A DNA stretch of 64,000 nucleotides, from assembly GCF_018130165.1 (NCBI RefSeq), contig NZ_JAFCLZ010000008.1, positions 1 through 64,000 of the forward strand, given 5' to 3'. The notes below the pieces were generated by a model. That model saw only the letters and a list, made by a program, of their open reading frames with translations. It had not been told where the DNA came from and made no database searches. Positions 51,660-59,584 of the stretch are shown piece by piece. This stretch comes from Bradyrhizobium sp. JYMT SZCCT0180. Lineage in GTDB: Bacteria; Pseudomonadota; Alphaproteobacteria; Rhizobiales; Xanthobacteraceae. The position numbers were made by a program, and so were the translations under genes. Every line of letters starts with the position of its first letter. The stretch's first letter is position 1.

Positions 51660-52541
51660 ATGAGAAACGAACTGAACGAACTCGCCGCGTTTGCAATCGT
51701 CGCCAGGGAACGAAGCTTTACGCGGGCTGCGGCAAAGATTGGTGTGTCTCAGTCTGCTCTGAGCCACACGATCCGGGGACTTGAGCAACGGCTCGAACTG
51801 CAGCTTCTTGCTCGAACGACCAAGAGCGTTGCACCAACTGCTGCAGGCGCAGTTCTTTTGAAAGAATTGTCTCCGGCACTCGAGCAAATTGCTCGTGCCA
51901 TCAGCGAAGCCCGAAACGTTCGGCACCGACCTGCAGGGCGCCTTCGAATTGTAATGTCCCGGTCGGCTGCCGTGATGGTATTGTTGCCGCGGCTGACGGC
52001 ATTCGCCGAAGCCTACCCCGACATCGTTCTTGACGTTGTTACTGTGACTGGCCCTGTGGACCTCGTTGCGGGCGAGTTCGACGCCGGTATTCAACTCGGC
52101 GAGTACATTCAAAAGGACATGATCGCGGTGCGCGTCACCCGGGAACTGAGATTGGCGGTGATCGGATCGCCTGGTTATTTTTCATCGCGAAGCATTCCTC
52201 GGAAACCCAAGGACCTTAATGAACATCGATGCATAAGCCTGCGTCTTCCGGGCGGTCCATACAGATGGGAATTCGAGAAAGGACGAAAGGCGGTTACGGT
52301 CGGCGTGAATGGCCCGCTCATAATCGATGATACCCATCTGGTGATTCAGGCGGCACTCGCCGGCGCCGGCCTGGGACTGGCATTCGAAGAGCAGGTCGCA
52401 GAACATGTTGCGAAACGTCGCCTTGTTCGTGTGCTGGAGGATTGGACGCCGCCAATTCCGGGATTCTTCATGTATTACCCCAGTCGTCAGCATCAGCCGG
52501 CCGCGCTGGCTGCACTAACGAACGCGCTGCGAGCTTCTTAA
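51660..52541 (+). CDS. LysR-family transcriptional regulator
   Basis: The product has 293 residues. The DNA-binding domain is LAAFAIVARERSFTRAAAKI, then VSQSALSHTIRGLEQRLE. The substrate domain contains FDAGIQLGEYIQKDMIAVRV and VIGSPGYFSSRSIPRKPKDL, typical of the acidic-ligand type. It is divergent from the NTF2-like and MBL genes, with two inverted repeats between them, so it probably regulates them and itself. Confidence 0.92.
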   Translation: MRNELNELAAFAIVARERSFTRAAAKIGVSQSALSHTIRGLEQRLELQLLARTTKSVAPTAAGAVLLKELSPALEQIARAISEARNVRHRPAGRLRIVMSRSAAVMVLLPRLTAFAEAYPDIVLDVVTVTGPVDLVAGEFDAGIQLGEYIQKDMIAVRVTRELRLAVIGSPGYFSSRSIPRKPKDLNEHRCISLRLPGGPYRWEFEKGRKAVTVGVNGPLIIDDTHLVIQAALAGAGLGLAFEEQVAEHVAKRRLVRVLEDWTPPIPGFFMYYPSRQHQPAALAALTNALRAS

Positions 52542-52566
52542 CAATGTGCCGTGAGCCGAGTCCGCT

Positions 52567-53538
52567 TTACTGCGGCGTGATGCCGGCATCCTTGATAATA
52601 CGGCCCCATCTGTCGATTTCGCTCTTGAGGAGGGCTTCGAGCGCTGCGGGCGTCGCGCGTTCTTGCTCGACCGGCGCCATGCTGAGTTCGGCGAAGCGGT
52701 TGACCAGGGGCGGGTCCTTGAGTGCCTTTTGCAGGGCGTCGACGAGCGCATCGACGATCGGCTTGGGCGTATTGCGTGGCGCATACAGCCCGTACCAGGT
52801 CGTGACGTCGAACTTCGGTACCCCCGCTTCCGCCGACGTCGGCACATTCGGCAGGGTCGGGACGCGTTTCTTGCTGGTGATGGCGTAGCCGGGGATGGTG
52901 CCGGCCTGAATATAGGGTGTCGGTCCGGTGGCCGGATCGCAATAGACGTCGATGTGACCCGCGATGATATCGTTCAGCGCGGGGCCGCCACCCTTGTAGT
53001 AGATCGGTGTGAGCTTGGCATCGATGGCGCTCATGAACATCAGCCCGCACAGATGTGACGCGGAGCCGAGGCCAACATTGCCATAGGTGACCTTGTCGCC
53101 CTGCGCGCGGACATGGGCGACGAGTTCCTTGAGGTCCTTGGCCGGAAAATTCGCACGGGCCACCAGGATCATCGGCACGTCGGTGACGAGACCGATCGGC
53201 GCAAAGTCGGCAACGGGGTCGAACGGCAGCTTGGCGTAGAGCGCCGGCGCGGTGGCCTGACCGACATGCATCAGCAGCAGGGTGTAACCGTCAGGCGAGG
53301 CCTTGGCGACGCGATTGGTTCCAAGGGTACCGCCGGCGCCGACGACGTTTTCGATGACGAGCGACTGCTTCAGCGTCGCGCTCATCGATGTCCCGAGCAG
53401 ACGTGCAATGACGTCGCCTGGGCCGCCGGCCGAGAAGGGAACGACCAGCGTGATCGGCCGGCTCGGAAATTCCTGTGCGGATGCCGGCAGTACCGGCGAC
53501 AGCAACAGCATCAGAAGAACGCGTTTTACAAACGTCAT
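52567..53538 (-). CDS. Bug-family tripartite tricarboxylate transporter binding protein
   Basis: The product has 323 residues. A Sec signal peptide (RVLLMLLLSPVLPASAQ) is followed by FPSRPITLVVPFSAGGPGDV, the canonical Bug start. VIENVVGAGGTLGTNRVAKA and YGNVGLGSASHLCGLMFM are further family marks. AGGAAG precedes the start. No TctA/TctB membrane subunits are in the window, so it is an orphan binding protein, possibly a sensor or partner of a distant transporter. Confidence 0.92.
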   Translation of the reverse strand: MTFVKRVLLMLLLSPVLPASAQEFPSRPITLVVPFSAGGPGDVIARLLGTSMSATLKQSLVIENVVGAGGTLGTNRVAKASPDGYTLLLMHVGQATAPALYAKLPFDPVADFAPIGLVTDVPMILVARANFPAKDLKELVAHVRAQGDKVTYGNVGLGSASHLCGLMFMSAIDAKLTPIYYKGGGPALNDIIAGHIDVYCDPATGPTPYIQAGTIPGYAITSKKRVPTLPNVPTSAEAGVPKFDVTTWYGLYAPRNTPKPIVDALVDALQKALKDPPLVNRFAELSMAPVEQERATPAALEALLKSEIDRWGRIIKDAGITPQ

Positions 53539-53596
53539 GGCAACTTCCTATCGGCCTGGTGGCCCCCTGAAACGGCTTGGTCGAAATAGCGTTGGG

Positions 53597-54313
53597 TCAT
53601 TCATCCGCGGTCGCCTTTTCGTTCGACGCGGATGATTGTTCGATCATGCTGAGCGCGGCCACGGCCGCCGCGTTGATGTGATCGACGCAGCATTTCTCGG
53701 CGAGGTCGGGATCGCCGCTCTGGATGGCGCGCCAGATCGCGGTGACCTCGCGCAGGCTCTTGTTGATGCGTTTGGGCTGCGACATCGAGGTAATTCGCAG
53801 CAGCGTGATCCGGTCGTGCAGCGGCCTGAGCATGCGTTCGATGAACGCGTTCTGACAGCCGCCGATCAGCGCTGCATAAAACTCGGTCTTGGCTTCGAGG
53901 GCCGTTATCAGGTCGGAATCGGCGAACGCTGCTTTTAGCTTGGTGAGAGCGTCCCCGATCCTGCGGACAACGACGGGGTCGTGAAGGCGCGCGCACTCTC
54001 GGCCGGCAAACCCTTCGAGGACGGCACGGGCCGCGTAGAGCTGCTTTGCCTCTTCGAGGCTGATGGTGCTGACGACAGGGCCGCGGTGCGGGACGGTATT
54101 GACGAGACCATCGGCTTCCAGCAACCGGAGCGCTTCGCGAATGGATGGCCGGCTCACGCCGGTCATCTCGCAAAGCTCCCGCTCGACCAGGCGCTGGCCC
54201 GGCTTCAGCTTTCCGGACATGATCGCCTCGCGCAGCTTCTGGGCGACCATCGACCGGACGGTCGGAACGTCCTCGATCCGGAGCGTGGATTGCAATTCAC
54301 CGCGTTTGTCCAT
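53597..54313 (-). CDS. GntR-family (FCD/FadR-type) transcriptional regulator
   Basis: The product has 238 residues. The wHTH is VAQKLREAIMSGKLKPGQRL, then LCEMTGVSRPSIREALRLLE. The FCD domain follows from about 95, with the helical bundle and metal or ligand site. FCD regulators respond to organic acids. It is in line with the upstream catabolic operon and probably regulates it. Confidence 0.92.
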   Translation of the reverse strand: MDKRGELQSTLRIEDVPTVRSMVAQKLREAIMSGKLKPGQRLVERELCEMTGVSRPSIREALRLLEADGLVNTVPHRGPVVSTISLEEAKQLYAARAVLEGFAGRECARLHDPVVVRRIGDALTKLKAAFADSDLITALEAKTEFYAALIGGCQNAFIERMLRPLHDRITLLRITSMSQPKRINKSLREVTAIWRAIQSGDPDLAEKCCVDHINAAAVAALSMIEQSSASNEKATADE

Positions 54314-54341
54314 TGTCTACCGCCTTCGCACCGGCATTGGT

Positions 54342-55082
54342 TCAATAGCGATTTACGGGAAGAATCATCATCTCCGCAATCTGAACATGCGGCGGCTGGT
54401 CAAGCGCAAATACGATCGACCGGGCAATATCGGCCGGTTCGAGCGCCATCTTGAACTGCTCAAAGTAGTCCTTTTCCTTCTCCCGGTCGCCGCGGTAGCG
54501 GGTGAGGATGATGTTGGTCCTGGTCAGGCCGGGCTGCATTTCGGTGACCCGGATCGCCGTTTCGGCAAGCTCCCCCCGCAGCGTTTCGGTAAACATGTGC
54601 ACGCCAGCCTTGCTGGCGCTGTAGGCCGCCATGTCGGGGACGATGCGAACGGCGTTGATCGAGCTGATGTTGACGATGTGGCCGGCGTTGCGCCTGACCA
54701 TCTCCGGCAGCAGGCTGCGGGTCACCCGCATCAGGCCGATCAGATTGGTCTGGATGATCCCGGACCAGTCGTCCGCTGAGCCTACATCGAAGCGGGTCCG
54801 GCCGCCGATGTCGTGGCCGGCGTTGTTGACGAGGATGTCGATCGGCTTGAAGGCATCCGGGATGAGGTCGGGCAGGCGGTCCACGGCCTTGGCGTCGGTA
54901 ATATCGAGTTCGATCGGGAATGTGTTGGCGCCCATCTCAGCGGCGAACTCACGAAGCGAGGTCGGATCGCGGTCGGCGAGCACGACCCGCCGGCCGCTTT
55001 CGACCAGCGCCTTCGTAATGGCACGACCCATGCCACCGGCGGCGCCGGTCACCACGGCATTTCGGCTCGATGCTTCAGCCAT
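54342..55082 (-). CDS. Short-chain dehydrogenase/reductase
   Basis: The start at 55082 (MAEASSRN) is preceded by AAGGAGA; the ATG at 55109 is weaker, so the product has 246 residues. NAD(P) motif is VTGAAGGMGRAI, active residues are NNAG, ISSINAVRIV and Tyr-x3-Lys in AAYSASKAG. The cofactor is probably NAD(H), since an Asp (ADRD) ends the second strand. The substrate is an alcohol or keto acid of the operon's pathway. Confidence 0.9.
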   Translation of the reverse strand: MAEASSRNAVVTGAAGGMGRAITKALVESGRRVVLADRDPTSLREFAAEMGANTFPIELDITDAKAVDRLPDLIPDAFKPIDILVNNAGHDIGGRTRFDVGSADDWSGIIQTNLIGLMRVTRSLLPEMVRRNAGHIVNISSINAVRIVPDMAAYSASKAGVHMFTETLRGELAETAIRVTEMQPGLTRTNIILTRYRGDREKEKDYFEQFKMALEPADIARSIVFALDQPPHVQIAEMMILPVNRY

Positions 55083-55112
55083 TGCAGGTCTCCTTGGTGG
55101 GACAGCCAATGT

Positions 55113-55886
55113 TCATGCGATGGACCAGCCTCCATCGATCGGCAGGGTGGCCCCCGTGATATCCTGCGCGGCCGGGCTGCACAGGAAGGCTGCCATCGCG
55201 CCGACGCCTTCCATGGCGACAAACCGCCCGCTCGGCTGCCGGCTGGCAAGGTAGTCACTGGTGGTCTCGTCGATGCTGCGGCCTTTGCTGGCCGCGATCC
55301 CGGCGATTTTTCCCTGAATGGCCGGCGTCGGCAGCGTGCCCGGGCACAGTGCGTTGCAGGTAATCCCGCTCCTGGTCGTCTCGATCGCGACGGCGCGGGT
55401 CATGCCGACAATGGCTGTTTTGGTGGTCACATAATCGATGCGGTCCGCGACCGCACGCGTCGAATAGATCGACGCCATGTTGATGATGCGGCCCCATTTC
55501 CGTTGCTTCATGCCGGGCAATGCGAGGCGAATCAGGTGAAAGGGAGCCGAAAGATTGACCGCCAGTGCTTCGTCCCATCGTTCCGGCGGGAAGTTCTCGA
55601 CCGGTGAAAAATGCCGCACCACCGCATTGTTCACCAGGATGTCGACCGCGCCGACGCGGCCGAGCAGGCTGGCCATGGCAGTTTCTATGGCGGCGCGCTG
55701 TGAGAGGTCGGCTGCGATGCTGATTACATCGACGCCGAATTGCGCGCGCAGACGATCCCGCGTTTGCGCCGGTTCGGTCAGATCGTGCAGGACAATATTG
55801 GCTCCCGCGCCGGCCAGGCTTTCGGCCACGGCGAGGCCCAAGCCCGCATTTGCCCCGGTCACGAGAGCCCATTTGCCCTTCAGCAT
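55113..55886 (-). CDS. Short-chain dehydrogenase/reductase, 3-hydroxybutyrate-dehydrogenase-like
   Basis: The product has 257 residues. The cofactor loop is VTGANAGLGLAVAESL. Catalytic residues are NNAVV, MASIYST and Y-x3-K in YVTTKTA. Resemblance to beta-hydroxybutyrate dehydrogenases comes from the CPGTLPTPAIQGKI region and the end GATLPIDGGWS. It is a different paralogue from the SDR at 54342, which lies 30 bp downstream. Confidence 0.9.
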   Translation of the reverse strand: MLKGKWALVTGANAGLGLAVAESLAGAGANIVLHDLTEPAQTRDRLRAQFGVDVISIAADLSQRAAIETAMASLLGRVGAVDILVNNAVVRHFSPVENFPPERWDEALAVNLSAPFHLIRLALPGMKQRKWGRIINMASIYSTRAVADRIDYVTTKTAIVGMTRAVAIETTRSGITCNALCPGTLPTPAIQGKIAGIAASKGRSIDETTSDYLASRQPSGRFVAMEGVGAMAAFLCSPAAQDITGATLPIDGGWSIA

Positions 55887-55903
55887 CGCCTTAAGTTCCT
55901 CGG

Positions 55904-56284
55904 TTACTTCTTGTCCAGCTCGGCAAACACTTCCTTGGCGTTACGGAAAGCGTCCACGCCGGCCGGCACGCCGCAATAGATCGCGACCTGCATGAACACC
56001 TCACGTATTTCCTCCCGCGTGGCGCCGTTGGTCAGGGCGCCCCGCACATGGGTCTTGAGTTCCTGCGGTCGGTTGAGCGCGCACAGCATCGCAAGGTTGA
56101 GGAAGCTGCGGGTCTTGTGCGTGAGGCCGTCGCGGCCCCAGACATAGCCCCAGCAATATTCCGTCGTGAGGTCCTGCATCGGCCGGTTGAAATCATCGGC
56201 CGATGCGATCGCCTTGTCGACGAACTCGTTCCCCAGAACGTCCTTGCGGATCTGGAGGCCTCGATCGTATGTCGCCTTGTCCAT
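55904..56284 (-). CDS. Carboxymuconolactone-decarboxylase-family protein
   Basis: The product has 126 residues, full length for PcaC-like proteins. Family sequence is WGYVWGRDGLTHKTRSFLNL and ELKTHVRGALTNGATREEIR, then VAIYCGVPAGVDAFRNAKE. The HTHxRGA-type region (KTHVRGAL) is conserved. The family includes 4-carboxymuconolactone decarboxylases of the protocatechuate branch and related gamma-lactone enzymes. No other pca genes adjoin, so the substrate is unassigned. Confidence 0.88.
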   Translation of the reverse strand: MDKATYDRGLQIRKDVLGNEFVDKAIASADDFNRPMQDLTTEYCWGYVWGRDGLTHKTRSFLNLAMLCALNRPQELKTHVRGALTNGATREEIREVFMQVAIYCGVPAGVDAFRNAKEVFAELDKK

Positions 56285-56303
56285 ATCGGTATCCTATCTT
56301 CAG

Positions 56304-57539
56304 CTAGTTTTTCGGCCAGAACGGCTGGGACAGCGCCAGTTGCGGCGGGAACACTGTGACCGGTACGCCGGCTTGCCACTGCACGATGGTCATTCCGGCG
56401 CCGACGCGGCGGCCCTTTTCGTCGAACTTGATTTCGCCGAGCGGGTAATATTTCGAAGGACCGGCATCCATGGTGCGTAGCGCGTCGGCGACCGCAACGC
56501 GGTCGGCCTTGCCGGCTTTCTCGAGCGCATCCTTGATCACCCACATGTCGCCATAGGTGGAGATCGCATTCTGCGTCATCCATGGCTCCTTGTAGCGGCT
56601 CTTGAGCTCGGCGATCAGAGTCTCATGACCCTTGGCGCCCCAGCTGGCGACGCAGGTGAGCAGGCCCTGCAGCAATTCCGGGCTCACGGTCTGCAGCATG
56701 TCGGGTTCGGCAATGGCGATGCCGAACGAGATGGTCGGAATCTTGCCTTGTCCGAGACCGAACTCGTTCATCTTCTCGAGCAGCAGTTTTGCGTCTGAAA
56801 TCACCGTCGGCAGGAAGAACAGAAGGTCAGGTTTGGCCGACCTGATCTTTTGAACCAGCGGCGTGGCGTCGGCGAGCGGCGGCGTGAAGGTTTCATCGAC
56901 GATTAGTTGCAGCCCGTTTTCAGCGAGCAGGCCGTCGCGCATCGCCTTTGCCGAGGAAACCGATGCCGCGGTGTTGTCGGTGATGATCGCAACCGTCTTG
57001 GGCTTCTTGCCGGAGGCGGTCTCCGCAAGCTTCACGATCTGCGGCAATGCCTGTCTTGCCTGCGATCCCGCCGTTGCCGAGGTTTGGAACACATATTTGA
57101 AGCCGCGGTCCGTGATGAGATCGGAGTAGGAGAGTGTGAGGACCGGCAGATTGGCCCGCTCGGTGACTTCCGTGACGGCCAGTGTGAACGAACTCAAGTA
57201 AGCGCCGCTCGCAGCCACCATGTCGGTTTCCTGGGCGACCATCCGCTGCGCGGCGTTCTTGGCCTTCTCAGTGGTATCGCCTGAATCGAGCACCACCAGC
57301 TTGAGTTTGGCGCCGCCGAGCGACTTGATGCCACCCTGTGCATTGATGTGCTCCACCCCCATCTCGGCGCCGTGGCGCATCACGGCCCCCGGGCGCGCAT
57401 AGAGGCCCGAGATTGGCACCAGCAAGCCGACCTTCACCTCGGTCGGTTGCTGCGCCCACACGCGGGTCGAGATCAGGCCGGCGGATGCGCCGGCGAGTAA
57501 ACTACGCCGTGTCAGTGCAGATCGGGTATTCCTTGTCAT
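56304..57539 (-). CDS. ABC branched-chain-type substrate-binding protein, first copy
   Basis: The product has 411 residues. ALTRRSLLAGASAGLIS is a Tat signal. The mature LivK fold begins VKVGLLVPISGLYARPGAVM. It is closely related to the protein at 57579-58847 (shared IRSAKPDLL/VRSARPDLL and DAGPSKYYPLGEIKFDEKGR versus DGPAKYYPGGQLKFDEKGR) but not identical. Differences such as LDSGDTT versus IDCGDTT near the ligand pocket suggest different ligands. Confidence 0.9.
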   Translation of the reverse strand: MTRNTRSALTRRSLLAGASAGLISTRVWAQQPTEVKVGLLVPISGLYARPGAVMRHGAEMGVEHINAQGGIKSLGGAKLKLVVLDSGDTTEKAKNAAQRMVAQETDMVAASGAYLSSFTLAVTEVTERANLPVLTLSYSDLITDRGFKYVFQTSATAGSQARQALPQIVKLAETASGKKPKTVAIITDNTAASVSSAKAMRDGLLAENGLQLIVDETFTPPLADATPLVQKIRSAKPDLLFFLPTVISDAKLLLEKMNEFGLGQGKIPTISFGIAIAEPDMLQTVSPELLQGLLTCVASWGAKGHETLIAELKSRYKEPWMTQNAISTYGDMWVIKDALEKAGKADRVAVADALRTMDAGPSKYYPLGEIKFDEKGRRVGAGMTIVQWQAGVPVTVFPPQLALSQPFWPKN

Positions 57540-57578
57540 GACAATTCCTCCCTGAAATCTTTGTTGACGACATGATGG

Positions 57579-58847
57579 TCAGGACTTCTTCGGCCAGAAC
57601 GGGGACGCTTGAGCGAGGTCGGAGGGGAACACGGTGACGGGTACGCCGTTCTGCCACTGCACGATGACGACACCGGCACCGACACGACGGCCCTTTTCGT
57701 CGAACTTCAACTGGCCGCCGGGATAGTATTTCGCGGGTCCGTCATCCAGGGTGCGGAAAGCATCGGCGACGGCGAGGCGGTTGGCCTTGCCGGCTTTTTC
57801 GAGCGCGGCCTTCATCAGCCACATGTCGCCGTAGGTCGAGATGACGTTCTGCGTCGCCCATGGTTCTTTGTACTTGGCCTTGAGCTCGGCGATGATGTCC
57901 TCGTGTCCCTTGCAGCCCCAATTGGCGACGATCGTCATGATGCCCTGGACGACTTCCGGGGTGACGCTTTGCAGCATGTCCGGCTCGGCAATGGTGATGC
58001 TGAAGGAGACGGTCGGAATCTTGCCTTGTCCGAGGCCGAACTCGTTGATCTTCTCCAGGCCGAGCTTCGCGTCGGAGATCGCGTTCGGCATGAACAGCAG
58101 CAGGTCTGGCCTCGCCGACCTGACCTTCTGGATCAGCGGCGTGGCGTCGGAAAGCGGCGGTGTCCAGACTTCCTCGACCACGAGCTGAAGGCCTTCCTGC
58201 GCGAAGAGCTTCTCTTTCAGCGCTTTGGCAGTTGCGACCGAGGTTGCGGTATTGTCCATCAGCATCGCGACCGTCTTCGGCCGCTTGCCGGCGGCCTTTT
58301 CTGCCAGCTTCATCAGTTCGGGCAGGCCCAGTTGCGATTGCACGCTCGCGGGTGCTGCGGTCTGGAAAATGAACTTGAACCCGCGATCGGTCAGCAGGTC
58401 CGAATAGGACAGTGTCAGGACAGGCAGTTCGGCGCGCTCGGTGACTTCAGTCACCGCCAGCGTGAAGGAGCTGAGATAGGAGCCGGTTGCGGCAACCAGA
58501 TCGGGCTCCTGCGCCACCATGCGCTGCGCCGCGTTCTTGGCCTTTTCGGTGGTGTCGCCGCAATCGATCACGACGAGCTTCATCTTCGCGCCGCCGAGCG
58601 ATTTGATGCCGCCTTGCGCGTTGATGTGCTCGATGCCCATCTCGGCGCCCATGCGCATCACCTGGCCCGGGCGGGTATAGATGCCGGACAGCGGCACGAT
58701 CAGGCCAACCTTGACCTCGGCCGGCGCCTGCGCGCGCGCCATCGTCGACAGGCCGATCGCCGCCGCGCCTGACAGCACGGTTCGCCGTGTCAGCGACGTC
58801 TTCGAGACCTTGTCGGCTACGTTGTCCTCAATCTTGTCCTGGCCCAT
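57579..58847 (-). CDS. ABC branched-chain-type substrate-binding protein, second copy
   Basis: GGAAGGAC precedes the start at 58847 (MGQDKIEDN); the longer frame upstream is a shadow of the LivF gene. The product has 422 residues. SLTRRTVLSGAAAIGLS is a Tat signal. The mature fold begins VKVGLIVPLSGIYTRPGQVM. Tandem with 56304, it shares the transporter genes upstream. Gene duplication has probably widened ligand range. Confidence 0.9.
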   Translation of the reverse strand: MGQDKIEDNVADKVSKTSLTRRTVLSGAAAIGLSTMARAQAPAEVKVGLIVPLSGIYTRPGQVMRMGAEMGIEHINAQGGIKSLGGAKMKLVVIDCGDTTEKAKNAAQRMVAQEPDLVAATGSYLSSFTLAVTEVTERAELPVLTLSYSDLLTDRGFKFIFQTAAPASVQSQLGLPELMKLAEKAAGKRPKTVAMLMDNTATSVATAKALKEKLFAQEGLQLVVEEVWTPPLSDATPLIQKVRSARPDLLLFMPNAISDAKLGLEKINEFGLGQGKIPTVSFSITIAEPDMLQSVTPEVVQGIMTIVANWGCKGHEDIIAELKAKYKEPWATQNVISTYGDMWLMKAALEKAGKANRLAVADAFRTLDDGPAKYYPGGQLKFDEKGRRVGAGVVIVQWQNGVPVTVFPSDLAQASPFWPKKS

Positions 58848-58876
58848 TTTCGTCCTTCCAATGGTGTTGTTGTTGG

Positions 58877-59584
58877 TTACATGCCGAGATAGGCCTTGCG
58901 GATGCGGTCGTCCGCCCGCAAGGTTTCGTTGTTGCCTTCGAGCGCGACGCGGCCGGCTTCGAGCACGTAGCCGTGGTCGGCGGATTCGAGCGCCTCCGCC
59001 ACGCGCTGTTCGACCAGCAGGATGGTCAGGTTGGATTGCCGGCGGATTTCGATCAGCCGTTCGAAGATGAAATCGGCGATGGTGGGCGCAAGGCCCATCG
59101 AGGGCTCGTCCAGCATCAGGAGCTTGGGCGAGCCTGCGAGCCCGCGGCCGATCGCCAGCATCTGCTGCTGTCCGCCCGAGAGCGTGCCCGCGAACTGGCC
59201 GCGGCGCTCCGCCAGGATGGGCAGCCATTCGAAGATGCGTTCGATGTTGTGTTTCCAGTCGCGCTGCCCGGCTTCGGTCATCGCGCCCATTTCGAGGTTT
59301 TCCATCACGGTGAGCGAAGGGAAGACCTGACGGCCTTCCGGAACGTGGGCGATGCCGAGATGCGCGCGTTGCGACGGCCGGATCGCCAGCAGGTCGTGAT
59401 CTTCGAATGTGATCGTTCCCGCGCTCGGCTGCACGATACCGGAAATCGTCTTGAACAGCGTGGTCTTGCCGGCGCCGTTCGGTCCGACGATTGCGACGAA
59501 CTGGCCTTCGTCAACCTTGATCGAGACGCCGTTCAATACGGGGATCGCGGAATAGCCTGCGGTCAGCCCATCAATTCGGAGCAT
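58877..59584 (-). CDS. livF: ABC ATP-binding protein LivF-like (second system)
   Basis: The product has 235 residues. Walker A is GPNGAGKTTLFKTISG, the signature is LSGGQQQMLAIGRGL and Walker B is LLMLDEPSMGLAPTI. It overlaps the fused permease-ATPase gene by 14 bases, so it is translated as one set. It pairs with the LivG half of 59571-61361. Confidence 0.93.
   Translation of the reverse strand: MLRIDGLTAGYSAIPVLNGVSIKVDEGQFVAIVGPNGAGKTTLFKTISGIVQPSAGTITFEDHDLLAIRPSQRAHLGIAHVPEGRQVFPSLTVMENLEMGAMTEAGQRDWKHNIERIFEWLPILAERRGQFAGTLSGGQQQMLAIGRGLAGSPKLLMLDEPSMGLAPTIADFIFERLIEIRRQSNLTILLVEQRVAEALESADHGYVLEAGRVALEGNNETLRADDRIRKAYLGM

Noticed and set aside
57579..59228. Upstream extension of the second binding protein to 549 residues
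   Set aside because: The extra N-terminus is an out-of-frame reading of LivF; the ribosome-binding site and Tat signal mark the start at 58847.
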